Shown: positions 17,501-25,642 of the stretch, piece after piece
Layout: every line of letters starts with the position of its first letter
Position numbering within the stretch: position 1 is the stretch's first letter
NCBI GenBank assembly: GCA_049514575.1
Contig: JBEKUX010000003.1
Location: 28,852-92,851, forward strand
From: BOG-1184 sp049514575
GTDB taxonomy: Bacteria > Fibrobacterota > Chitinivibrionia > Chitinivibrionales > Chitinispirillaceae
Direction of reading: 5' to 3'
DNA length: 64,000 bases
Made by a program: the position numbers and the translations under genes
Notes under the pieces: generated by a model
Databases searched by the model: none
What the model was told of the DNA's origin: nothing
Seen by the model: only the letters and a program-made list of their open reading frames with translations

Positions 17501-18249
17501 GAACTAGCTGTACGAAGTTTATTATCGAACAGGTCTTTGAGCGTCTGTATAAAGTGGCCGTTCTGGTCCATGGAAACAGAGAGAAAGTATTTCTTTGAGC
17601 CGGGGTTGGAGGTTTCGTAGGCCTCAAGATCTGTAGGTATGGTAGTATTGAGTGATGTTGTGTCAAGAAGCAATGGCTTTATAAAACCGTGCTCCTCGAA
17701 ATCCGTCGAAGGGTTTGCTCCCCCAGTGACGCCGAATGTCCAGCTCTTGGCCGCGTGTTTCGACAATGCGAATGAGTCGCCCGGTGCGCCGGTCGCATAG
17801 GGCTGGTCAAGCGGGTCGCAATAATATTGCACCGACGAATAAGCGGAATCGTAGCCCGCGCCCTTGGGCCAGGCCGCGATTGCCTGCTGAATTATATCTC
17901 CGGTGTTATAATCGAGGTTAGGGTTGCTCGTCTGCTTGAACGGCATCGAAGTTTTACTCAGCCTGCCGACCTCATCGTAGGTTTTGCCGGTAATTATCGC
18001 ATCGCTCCCCTTCAGGGTCTGTGTTTGGATCTCTCTTCCCAGTCCGTCGGTATAGGTACGGTTTTTAGTATTATTATTGTTTCCGTCAATGTTATAAATA
18101 ATGGTTTCGGTGTAGTTGGGGGTAGTCTGGGAATATATAAGAGCAAAGGCACAGAGGAGCAAAGGCACAGAGGCACGGAATTTATAAAATCCGTATGGCC
18201 CGCGACCTTTGCTTTTTAATGGCCATGACGACTTTGCTGTTTGATACAT
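14509..18249 (-). CDS. RHS-repeat polymorphic toxin with C-terminal papain/NlpC-P60-like domain
   Basis: A 1246-residue secreted RHS/YD-repeat protein. The signal peptide ends near ALIYSQT. A DUF6443-like start (YTDGLGREIQTQTLKG, YDEVGRLSKTSMPF) is followed by many YD repeats and the RHS core (KDHLGSTRAVVYG, FTGKEFDGDAYINLTYFGARYYDPETGVW, NPISFVDPDGKY, Asp at 1000). After the core come a Gly/Ala-rich hydrophobic stretch (about 1006-1025) and a variable tip to 1246. The tip has His1125 (GAGHVGAIVG) and Cys1206 (HNNCGDFVGGML), arranged as in circularly permuted NlpC/P60 or LRAT-type enzymes. It probably acts on peptide, amide or lipid bonds; activity and target are inferred. The IS element begins right after its stop codon. 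Confidence 0.85.
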   Translation of the reverse strand: MYQTAKSSWPLKSKGRGPYGFYKFRASVPLLLCAFALIYSQTTPNYTETIIYNIDGNNNNTKNRTYTDGLGREIQTQTLKGSDAIITGKTYDEVGRLSKTSMPFKQTSNPNLDYNTGDIIQQAIAAWPKGAGYDSAYSSVQYYCDPLDQPYATGAPGDSFALSKHAAKSWTFGVTGGANPSTDFEEHGFIKPLLLDTTSLNTTIPTDLEAYETSNPGSKKYFLSVSMDQNGHFIQTLKDLFDNKLRTASSANGTSLIISTQSYDILGNMLSEMPPQTVGKEVKSDTNQYNTTGQVLQKTTPEANTVFLQYNKVDQLTSVIDSNCRSVNKVWDSIIYRYDQMGRCVLSAEVFDNDVMGPRVRTIYDDTTGLRQYLKTCNGFPTEPDLTTLLSSLTNTQGRVVAEIGYDENLKYSEPDEPTYAGKVIRLFSYDDNGKVIAKYTSIPGMADLQKMFYTYDIHDKVLIVTYQIGSQSADIVYAYAYDALGKVDTIKNNGTAFVTYVYDDYNRLTQKTFTVGGVNYPVTYTYSIRGWVKKIDANNHQFIEELCYEENELGTASGFIPQYNGNISRIKDTCKPYTPTDILYSYDKIDRLTNANNIQNPDSDDYDGTYSYLDDGRILQKHEGDTAHRGWGDYTYKAGTNELIEIKTSTKQATTGGNPNYIYDFNGNMVFDQSKKMTVEYDWRNMPIRFNIYDTIPDDVATWDDVKSLVSNTSVHRLHEIVMTYDAQGNRVKKEVVDPTLGTCPDTNTGDSSGNITNIITGTTYKFKNNGSLQTCKTISNDMSNPDTDALMWQVNEISQIAFNSNRLQISGSLIENNATPESGNLQLSYEPDSAPKFVADQVSGNLEEAGQTTGRSIIYGVAYLDGGRIFVYNSSNLAYNLSYTASAEGVVRSDGSIEVYVKDHLGSTRAVVYGTGQLKEAIAYYAYGMEQPLFSPPQDARARMKFTGKEFDGDAYINLTYFGARYYDPETGVWLTCDPKHQLCNPYAYSANPISFVDPDGKYIIGAIIGALAGAYVGGALANGSFNLGNWDWNKFGTWSGMILGGIAGGKIGSSIENNMWDKYWSTGKGESSFGSRYGQGVFKQLLQQKYIPQWSALGSAATDQEADVWILNERNAVYGAGHVGAIVGDPELGYYYSSLEDINFGAHNPSVFADWEDPKIQRMVCQRYTGFIHISTTIEQDIKMLDFASDNYLSTFHIFHNNCGDFVGGMLRAGGLPGYTGAITIPNVQFGRLQPFFQLNFGN
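18141..18178. repeat. Tandem 'GAGCAAAGGCACAGAG' motif inside the RHS signal peptide region
   Basis: Two copies of gagcaaaggcacagag follow each other here, the second running on into a shortened 'gcacgg'. In the RHS frame they encode the hydrophobic core VPLLLCAFAL. Such 'GCACAGAGG' repeats resemble intergenic repeats seen in other environmental genomes (recalled, not searched). Confidence 0.6.
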
Positions 18250-18450
18250 GGCGTAATCCTTGTTTTATTTGTCAAAATAAAAATCAACAATTCAAATTTG
18301 TTTTATTATTGGCTGAGCCTGGTGTTTTAATAATCATTTGTCGTTTTATGTCTAATGTTTGACGAAAAACCTTTCTTCACCTACACTGCCGTGACCTCTT
18401 TTCTTTCAAAAAACTTCTCCATCTTCTTTGACCCTTTTGCCTGTTTCTTT

Positions 18451-21400
18451 CTACTTCTTCCCCTTCAATTCATCCAGCTCTTTCTGCATGCTTATCATAT
18501 GCAAAGTTATCTCTTCTATTTTTTTCAGCAGCACAAAGTTCATCTGGACCATGTCGACGCCGTTCTGTTCCAGTTCTTTTGCGCTCGGGACTTCGGGCAG
18601 ATGTCCGTTCTCTTTAATGAACTTTTCGACCTGATCCAGCGAAACAAGGTTGTAATTTTTATCAAAAACATAGTCGGGCGGGGTCTGCGTCTTAGCAGAA
18701 CCGTTCTGGGTAAAAAGCCAGTTGTGGATGAGCAACGAATTGCATCTAAGCTGGCCGTCGACCTTCACATTAAGGCCCGCATCCCCGAATTTCGAATACA
18801 CGTAATTGTAACCTGTCCTACTGATGACTTTTGTGGAGTATACACTCGCGACAGCAGTTCCTACCTGTATGCCGCTTGAAGCATGTGGGGTAACTTCAAA
18901 TTGGATATACTTGTCTTCATCAGCATCGGTCATGGTATAGGTGATGCTGGTCGCTCCGGATATTGCGGTCCTGTTGGTCCCGCTCGAATCCGTTGCTCGA
19001 TACCACTGGAAGGTTGAGCCGGATTCCGCGTCTCCTTCCGCGTCGTAGTAGGTGTAGCTGCCGGTCAGGGTCTGACCTACCTTTGGCGTTCCGGATATAA
19101 TCACAGCGCTTGCAACAGGAGGGGTCTGCGCCGGTATTATTGGTCCCACAAAAGAACTTGTTGTCGTAGTGCCCGGAGTAGCTCCGGTCGTGGCGCCGGG
19201 CGTGACTGCGAACTGGATGTATTTATTCTCATCGGCAGAGGCTAATGTATAAGTGATACTTGTGGCTCCAGAAATTGCGATCTTATTGGTACCGGTATTA
19301 TCATCGGCCCTATACCACTGGAACGTGGTGCCACCCTCTTGATCATTATTTGCATCGCTGTAAGTATATTGTCCTGTCAGCACCCGGCCGCCTTTAAGCG
19401 TGCCGGTAATTGAAACAGCTGATGCCACAGGCGGGACCTGAACCGTACCGGTAAACGTACTGGTTACCGGCAATCCGGGCGTCTGCCCTGTTGCCGCTCC
19501 GGGTGTGACTTCGAATTGTAAATATTTATTCACATCTGTTGCAACTGGAGTATAGGTAATACCGGTCGCCCCGGAAATCGAGGCTTTGTTGGTCCCGGTA
19601 TTATCGTCTGCGCGGTACCACTTGAACGTAGTACCACCTTCAACGTCACCGTTTAAATCACTGTAGGTATAATGCCCTGTTACAACCAGGCCAACCTGGA
19701 CTGTGCCTGTAATGGTAACATTAGAAGCCACGGGCGGGACCTGAACTGCCACTGTATAAGCGCTGGTTGCCGGGACTCCGGGTGTCATGCCTGTGGCCGC
19801 TCCGGGCGTTACCTCGAACTTGATATTTTTGTTCGCATCAGCCGAAACCAGTGTGTAAGTTAATGCTGTTGCACTGGAGATCGCTGTCTTATTTGTCCCG
19901 TTTGTATCATCAGCCCGGTACCATTTGAACGTTGTGCCGCTCTCCGTATCACCGTTAACATCGCTATATGCGTAGTGGCCTGTCAATGTGTTGCCTACCT
20001 GATCTGTCCCGGTAATAGTGATATTAGAAGCTACCGGTGGCGCTTGCACTGGGCCTGTATAAGAGCTGCTTACCGCGGTCCCGGGCGTTGCGCCGGTAGC
20101 CGCTCCGGGCGTCACCTCAAACTGGATGTATTTATTTCCATCTGCCAATGCCAGGGTATAGGTCACGCTTGTGGCGCCGGAAATTAGAGTCCTGTTCGTT
20201 CCGCTGCTGTTGTCTGCCCTGTACCATTTATATATGCTTCCGGATTCCTGATCGCCGTTGATATCGCTGTAGGTATAATTGCCGGTCAGGACGCTGCCGA
20301 CCTGTGCTGTACCGGTAATAGTAACATTAGAAGCAATCGGTGGCGCCTGCACCGGGACTGTAAAAGAACTGCTTACCGCAGTCCCCGGCGTCTGCCCTGT
20401 TGCGGCTCCGGGCGTTACTTCGAACTGGATATATTTATTTGCATCAGCCGAAACCAGCGTATAGGTTGAAGCTGTTGCCCCTGAAATCGCTGTCTTATTT
20501 GTCCCGTTTGTATCATCAGCCCGGTACCATTTGAACGTTGTGCCACCTTCAGCGTCACCGTTCGCATCGCTGTAGGTGTAGTGGCCGGTCAATAACTGTC
20601 CGATCTGTATAGTACCGGTTATCGTGACATTCGAGGCTGCCGGCGGGACCTGAATTGCTGCAGAATATGAGCTGCTCACCGGTAATCCCGGCGTTGCCCC
20701 TGTTGCGGCTCCGGGCGTTACTTCGAATTGTATTCGCTTATTCGCATCCGCTGTTACTAGCGTGTATGTGCTGGCTGTCGCACCTGAAATCTGGGTCCGG
20801 TTGGTTCCACTCGCATCATCGGCACGATACCATTTAAAAGTCGAACCGCTTTCTGCATCGCCGTTCGCATCGCTGTAGGTGTAACTTCCTGTCAATGTCG
20901 ATCCCACCTGCGCGGTACCGGTGATCGTGACATTCGACGCCACCGGCGGGGCCTGTATTGGGCCGATGTAGGCACTTGTTACCGCCACACCCGGGGTTGC
21001 TCCGGTGGCCGCTCCGGGCGTCACTTCGAAACAGATATACTTATTTCCGTTTGCCAAAACCGGTATGTATGTCCTTTGGGTCGCTCCTGCTATTAATGTT
21101 TTGTTCGAGCCGCTGCCGTTATCGGCGCGATACCACTTATACGTTGTACCGCTCTCAGTGTCTCCGTTGACGTCGCTGTAGGTGTAGTTTCCGGTCAGAG
21201 TATCCCCGACTTTGCCTGTTCCGGAAATTGAGACGTTCGATGCCACAGGCACCGCCTGTACCGCAACCGTGTATGCGCTCAGTGCTGGTTCTCCGGGTGT
21301 TGCCCCTGTGGCAGCGCCGGGAGTTACTTCGAATTGTATCCGTTTATTCGCATCCGCTGAAACCAGCGTATAAGTGCTGCTCGTTGCCCCGGAAATCGCT

Positions 21401-22692
21401 GCCTTGTTTGTGCCGTTTGTATCATCAGCACGATACCATTTGAACGTGGTGCCGCTCTCTGCATCTCCCTCAGCGTCACTATAGCTGTAATGACCGGTCA
21501 GCGTAGAGCCGACCTGAACGGTGCCTGTAATATTCACATTAGACGCTACAGGCTGGAAGTTTATCAGGGTCTGGTTTGTCTTCTGGTTCTCATAGCACAG
21601 CTTGATCCACTCAGCGGTGTGAGCAGTCGTGGAGACAATCACTTCATCCAATCCTCCCTTGAATTTACAGTTTCCATCAGCTTGAGCACCAATACGAAAA
21701 TCCACGCTGTTTGAAAGCGAACCGACTGTGGTCACATTTCCATTTGGGGTACCGGTTTGGTCAACACCGTCGATATAAATTTTACAGGAGCTGGAGGATG
21801 ATTTATTAATGACCGCTGTTACATAGTGCCATGTTGTCAGGTCGGTGATTTGGGTGGCGCTGCCTATCACAAAACTTCCGGCATCTCCCCAATTTGTTCC
21901 ACCGTTTGCAATGAACATAGCGACTGAATTATCCGCATTGATCGTAAACAACCAGCCATAACTCGAAGATGGTGTACCACCGTTTGATTTTGCGATAATA
22001 GTATTGATATTCGATGTCCCCCCGCGCTTCACCCACGCGCTGATCGTCATGTTGGAAGTCCCGGGGTTCAGCACATTGCCCATGGAGGCATAATCGGTCG
22101 TGCCGTTGAGTGTCTGCCCGTTGTCGATGACCGCGGATATTGCGGACATACTTCCGTTGCGCGTTCCTGTGTAGCCGTTCGACGTCGCATCGCTGAAGCT
22201 GCCTGAACTCTCCTTGAGATGGTAAACGGCAGCATAGTTACTCGACGACGTAAATACCGCAGCGGAATTCGACTCACTCGAAACCCCGCTCTTGCCCCAG
22301 TGCATGGTGATATACTGGGAATTGTTGTTCCCATACACGGTAGGCACCCTGACCCAGATCACCGCATTCTGGCCGCTCGAATCCCATTTTTCGGTCTCGT
22401 AGGAAAGAACTGTTCCATTCTGTTCAAAACGGATATCGGCGCCGTTTGAAAGGCACTGGGAAAAAGCATTGCCGAAATTTGCATTATTCAATCTCACCAG
22501 CATGGGGAAGTCAGATTTGTTGCTCATGACGTTTGCGCCCGTGCTCGTCGTATTCAGATAGAGCTTTACCGAGTGCTGCCAGGCCGAATAGTCGGCACTA
22601 ACAGTGGTCGCAGAAAATAAAAAGGCTGCCAAAGCAGCGGGAAAAACGAAAGAGAGGCGGTTTGCATTTCCGAAACAACGGATGGTACGCAT
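18451..22692 (-). CDS. Large secreted DUF2341-LamG protein with nine tandem repeats and a 'HLPEVPSA' tail domain
   Basis: The protein has 1413 residues. A signal peptide (cleavage near TVSADY) is followed by a DUF2341-like domain (about 33-145) and a LamG/concanavalin-like domain (about 150-370, TISAWVKRGG, DEVIVSTTAHTAEWIKLCYEN). Nine repeats of about 100 residues cover 380-1286, each PVASNVTITGT.QVG..LTG.YTYSD.NGD.E.G..FKWYRAD. The C-terminus has the small domain YVFDKNYNLVSLDQVEKFI, HLPEVPSAKEL, then a coiled coil (LLKKIEEITLHMISMQKEL). That tail is common at the end of Bacteroidota/Fibrobacterota surface proteins. The ATG has a GGGAG site. It probably acts as an adhesin or stalk; glycan binding is plausible but unproven. 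It ends in TAG. Confidence 0.85.
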   Translation of the reverse strand: MRTIRCFGNANRLSFVFPAALAAFLFSATTVSADYSAWQHSVKLYLNTTSTGANVMSNKSDFPMLVRLNNANFGNAFSQCLSNGADIRFEQNGTVLSYETEKWDSSGQNAVIWVRVPTVYGNNNSQYITMHWGKSGVSSESNSAAVFTSSSNYAAVYHLKESSGSFSDATSNGYTGTRNGSMSAISAVIDNGQTLNGTTDYASMGNVLNPGTSNMTISAWVKRGGTSNINTIIAKSNGGTPSSSYGWLFTINADNSVAMFIANGGTNWGDAGSFVIGSATQITDLTTWHYVTAVINKSSSSSCKIYIDGVDQTGTPNGNVTTVGSLSNSVDFRIGAQADGNCKFKGGLDEVIVSTTAHTAEWIKLCYENQKTNQTLINFQPVASNVNITGTVQVGSTLTGHYSYSDAEGDAESGTTFKWYRADDTNGTNKAAISGATSSTYTLVSADANKRIQFEVTPGAATGATPGEPALSAYTVAVQAVPVASNVSISGTGKVGDTLTGNYTYSDVNGDTESGTTYKWYRADNGSGSNKTLIAGATQRTYIPVLANGNKYICFEVTPGAATGATPGVAVTSAYIGPIQAPPVASNVTITGTAQVGSTLTGSYTYSDANGDAESGSTFKWYRADDASGTNRTQISGATASTYTLVTADANKRIQFEVTPGAATGATPGLPVSSSYSAAIQVPPAASNVTITGTIQIGQLLTGHYTYSDANGDAEGGTTFKWYRADDTNGTNKTAISGATASTYTLVSADANKYIQFEVTPGAATGQTPGTAVSSSFTVPVQAPPIASNVTITGTAQVGSVLTGNYTYSDINGDQESGSIYKWYRADNSSGTNRTLISGATSVTYTLALADGNKYIQFEVTPGAATGATPGTAVSSSYTGPVQAPPVASNITITGTDQVGNTLTGHYAYSDVNGDTESGTTFKWYRADDTNGTNKTAISSATALTYTLVSADANKNIKFEVTPGAATGMTPGVPATSAYTVAVQVPPVASNVTITGTVQVGLVVTGHYTYSDLNGDVEGGTTFKWYRADDNTGTNKASISGATGITYTPVATDVNKYLQFEVTPGAATGQTPGLPVTSTFTGTVQVPPVASAVSITGTLKGGRVLTGQYTYSDANNDQEGGTTFQWYRADDNTGTNKIAISGATSITYTLASADENKYIQFAVTPGATTGATPGTTTTSSFVGPIIPAQTPPVASAVIISGTPKVGQTLTGSYTYYDAEGDAESGSTFQWYRATDSSGTNRTAISGATSITYTMTDADEDKYIQFEVTPHASSGIQVGTAVASVYSTKVISRTGYNYVYSKFGDAGLNVKVDGQLRCNSLLIHNWLFTQNGSAKTQTPPDYVFDKNYNLVSLDQVEKFIKENGHLPEVPSAKELEQNGVDMVQMNFVLLKKIEEITLHMISMQKELDELKGKK
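18830..21553 (-). repeat. Nine tandem coding repeats of about 300 bp
   Basis: The encoded motif ASNVTITGT recurs every ~100 codons with variation. The units are diverged at DNA level but keep phase. They are protein-domain repeats, not a CRISPR array. Confidence 0.9.
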
Positions 22693-23007
22693 AGAAACTC
22701 CCGGTTGAATTTTTTATATGAAATTTTCGATTATTTGCGTGAGCATAAGTATAGAATTTTTCTCCCTTAGCAGCTTTCTTCCTCTCAAAGAAAACACCCG
22801 CTAAAACGATTAAACTCCGCTTACTGTCGAAAAGCAATCAGATTGAAACAGAAACAAGAAGAGATATAGAAGGACTCATGCATGCGGTAAAATCCGGTCA
22901 TGTTGTGTGATGATGAATCCCTGTTACCCTTCAAAATGGAACGGTGAATATACAGTAAAAATCAGGTAAGTGGTGAAAAAAAAGGCGAACAAAATGTTTC
23001 GTTTATT
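22693..23007. other. Intergenic region, nothing recognised
   Basis: A 315-base AT-rich stretch between the LamG protein gene and the receiver-domain regulator. I see no coding frame, clear terminator or repeat. It may hold the promoter of the LamG gene. Confidence 0.4.
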
Positions 23008-23802
23008 TTAAACGCTTAAAATTTGGCGACCCAAAATATTCAGGATCGTTTTTTTATGGTTCTTATACATAAGTTTAAAACGATTGTTGCTGTATTCCAC
23101 ATCGCTATCATCAACAGGCCTATCGTTTGCCCCGACTTTTATCCCGAGTCTTTCGCAATAAAGGAACTTATAATATTGAAACGCCTGGGAATAAATTCCA
23201 CAGAGCCAAACGATATGTCTGGGTTGATAATTAAAGCAGGCTTTCCATACTTTCCTGAGATAGTATTCTTTAATACCCAATTTATCCGCCCAGTGTTTAA
23301 TACTGGGCGGGTTCAGGGTGATAAATGCTTCCACCGCGTCTTTGATGATTGGCTTGTATTTTCTCAGATTTTCTATGGCAAGAAGATTCCTGAAAAACGC
23401 GTTGTTTATTAGGTCTATAATATCGGTTTTGTCAAAATCCACGGGTTTTCTTACGGCTGCAAGCGCACCGCAACTGCCTACCTTGAAACCCATTTCCAAT
23501 GAATCACGCCCGCTTACCACGATAAAAGATACTTTCGAGGAATATTTTTTTATGAGATAACATTCGTCATTATTTATATCGGTCATTCCCAGATCAAACA
23601 GGCAAACATGGAACCGCCGGGAAGACGACAGAAGAACATCTGCCTCTTTTGCGGAGTATGCACAGGTCACGTTGTATAATTTATATATATTTAACAGGTC
23701 TGCGTTTGCCGCGACAAGGGAATATTCATCATCAACAATCAGTATTTCAATTGTTCGCTCAAGAAAAGGGAAACTTTTAGTCTTCGATCCTGCCTTTTCC
23801 AT
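23008..23802 (-). CDS. Response regulator: receiver domain plus AraC-like helix-turn-helix
   Basis: A 264-residue regulator. The receiver domain holds the acidic pair D24/D25 (ILIVDDE), phospho-acceptor D70 (CLFDLGMTD), S97 (IVVSG) and K119 (VRKPVD). The C-terminal part (about 155-225) looks like one AraC-type helix-turn-helix (PPSIKHWADKLGIKEYYLRKVWKACF). Its usual second helix-turn-helix is weak (YQPRHIVWLCGIYSQAFQYY). The start has a strong GAAGGGGA ribosome site. It lies between the pilin/GspF genes and the giant surface-protein genes, all on the same strand, so it may control them. No partner kinase is adjacent. Confidence 0.8.
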   Translation of the reverse strand: MEKAGSKTKSFPFLERTIEILIVDDEYSLVAANADLLNIYKLYNVTCAYSAKEADVLLSSSRRFHVCLFDLGMTDINNDECYLIKKYSSKVSFIVVSGRDSLEMGFKVGSCGALAAVRKPVDFDKTDIIDLINNAFFRNLLAIENLRKYKPIIKDAVEAFITLNPPSIKHWADKLGIKEYYLRKVWKACFNYQPRHIVWLCGIYSQAFQYYKFLYCERLGIKVGANDRPVDDSDVEYSNNRFKLMYKNHKKTILNILGRQILSV

Positions 23803-23935
23803 AAAATCCCCTTCCCCCCGAAAAACATAATTGCTTTACACTTCCCTGAACGGCAACAAGATAACGAAAATCATACTGACGCAATGCGTTTTACGTAGAG
23901 CCTTTAAAAATAATCAGATAGCTTAATTTACTCTT

Positions 23936-25078
23936 TCACCCTATCGACCCCACCATCTCAAACATAGGTAGGTACATCGAAATCAGTACTGCCGCAATAA
24001 CGATACCCATTACCACAATCATCACAGGTTCAAGAATCGACGTAAGCGCGGTCACTGCAGAATCGACTTCCATGTCGTAATAATCCGAGATTTTTGCAAG
24101 CATCTCAGGAAGGTTGCCGCTTCGTTCACCAACGTCGATCATCTGGATCACCATGGGAGGGAACAGGCCGGTCTCATCAAGCGGCGGTGCGAGCGGTCGT
24201 CCGCTACGGATTGCTTCGAGTGTCCTCAAAAACCCCTGTTCGAGCACCCGGTTTCCTGCAGTGGTAGAAGTAATTTCGAGCGCATCAGCGATGGGCACTC
24301 CTCCTATGAGGAGCGCACCGAAAGTACGGCTGAAGCGCGACACGGCGCTCTTTCTCTGCAAACCGCCGAAGAGCGGGAGCCTGAGGCGTAAGCCATCAAC
24401 TATTATCCTGAACCGGTAGTTGTTCCGATACTGGTGCATGGAGAGAAATACCGCGACAACCACGACAGCCAGAACAGGTAAAAGCCATGTCTTGACGATA
24501 TCGCTTATGCCGATCACGATGCGGGTAGAAAGCGGCAATTGCGCCCCGAGTTCGGAGAGCATTGCGGAAAAAGTGGGAACCACAAAAGTCATGAGGGCGA
24601 TAATGGCGGCAACCGCCACGCTCCCCACCAGAACCGGGTAGGCGAACGCGCTCATGACGCGACGTTGCAGTGCGACGGCCTTTTCCTGGTAATCGGCAAG
24701 CCGCAGGAGTATGGTTGGAAGTATACCGGCAGCCTCCCCTGCCCTGATCATTGAGCAATAGAGCCGGTTGAATATTTTCGGTTGCTTCGAAAACGCCTCG
24801 GCCAGGGAGATACCAGATTGGACATCAGACAAGATTTTATTGACCGCTTCTCGAAGTCTCCGGTTCTCGGTCTGTTTGGCTATGGCACCAAGGCTCTGAA
24901 CGAGCGGAATGGCCGAAGAGTTCATGGAGGCAAACTGGCGTGTAAATGCCGAGATGTCCTTTAGCCGCACGCTGCTGGAAATAGCAAGAAATGATGTCTT
25001 CGGTTTTCCCTTCTGTTCGGTTACCCGTGCGCGTTCGCTGCGGAGCTGTAGTTTCCCATTGTTATCAAGAGAGAGCAT
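23936..25078 (-). CDS. Type II secretion / type IV pilus inner-membrane platform protein (GspF/PilC family)
   Basis: A 380-residue polytopic inner-membrane protein that forms the assembly platform next to the GspE ATPase. It has the duplicated T2SSF cytoplasmic domains (FTRQFASMNSSAIPLVQSL at about 45 and FSRTFGALLIGGVPIADAL at about 250) and three membrane helices (about 148-170, 198-214, 350-374). The conserved MIRAGEAAG and MIDVGERSGNLPEML motifs are both present. It lies 25 bases after the prepilin gene. Length and motifs are normal for the family. Confidence 0.95.
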   Translation of the reverse strand: MLSLDNNGKLQLRSERARVTEQKGKPKTSFLAISSSVRLKDISAFTRQFASMNSSAIPLVQSLGAIAKQTENRRLREAVNKILSDVQSGISLAEAFSKQPKIFNRLYCSMIRAGEAAGILPTILLRLADYQEKAVALQRRVMSAFAYPVLVGSVAVAAIIALMTFVVPTFSAMLSELGAQLPLSTRIVIGISDIVKTWLLPVLAVVVVAVFLSMHQYRNNYRFRIIVDGLRLRLPLFGGLQRKSAVSRFSRTFGALLIGGVPIADALEITSTTAGNRVLEQGFLRTLEAIRSGRPLAPPLDETGLFPPMVIQMIDVGERSGNLPEMLAKISDYYDMEVDSAVTALTSILEPVMIVVMGIVIAAVLISMYLPMFEMVGSIG

Positions 25079-25103
25079 AATTGTTTTTATCGAAAATTAA
25101 CCA

Positions 25104-25514
25104 TCACCAGGGTAAATCCTTTGTCACCGTATTCTTCTCGAACTTCTGGTTCATGTCCGCGCCTTTGCCTGCTTCGTATTTACCCACTTTCGTTTTCAGT
25201 TTTGCGGTCACGATAACTCCGTCGGCCGATTCAACCGAGCTGTAGTCGAAACGGGACTCCCCTTCAGGCAAGTCAAAACCGATATCGTCATTGCCGTTCG
25301 AAATATTGCCCGTTTTTGTTATATAGGTTTCGTGCTCCTCATGATAGGCATTATAGAGCACGATTGCCTGCTTGAGTACCGGCTTGAACTCCGACAGCTT
25401 GGCCTTGGTCGTGACGCCCATGAACCGCGGAATGGCAAGCCCGGCGAGTATGCCGATAACCACGATCACCACCATGAGTTCGACAAGTGTAAATCCACGT
25501 ATGTTTTTTTTCAT
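25104..25514 (-). CDS. Major pseudopilin/pilin with class III signal (GspG/PilA-like)
   Basis: A 136-residue prepilin with short basic leader and cleavage site RG^FTLVELMVVIVVIGILAGLAIP (Glu at +5), followed by an amphipathic helix and a small C-terminal globular domain (GFDLPEGESRFDYSS...). A prepilin peptidase, not present here, should process it. It is the first gene of the minus-strand run that includes GspF. GspG or PilA identity cannot be settled; the short C-terminal domain leans towards a pseudopilin. Confidence 0.9.
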   Translation of the reverse strand: MKKNIRGFTLVELMVVIVVIGILAGLAIPRFMGVTTKAKLSEFKPVLKQAIVLYNAYHEEHETYITKTGNISNGNDDIGFDLPEGESRFDYSSVESADGVIVTAKLKTKVGKYEAGKGADMNQKFEKNTVTKDLPW

Positions 25515-25642
25515 TTTGTCTCCTGACGGTAAAAGCTATACGGAAGAAAATACACAATTGACGCACGGGTTCCAAAACGTAGACAGTCTGCGCAATAAAA
25601 AACGGTGTAAGTTTGTTCAAGACTCTAATCCCCGTAAGAGAC

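Noticed and set aside
18830..21553. CRISPR-like array because of regular ~300-base repeats
   Set aside because: The repeats are long, diverged and in frame, and encode protein domains; no short identical repeats with unique spacers are present.
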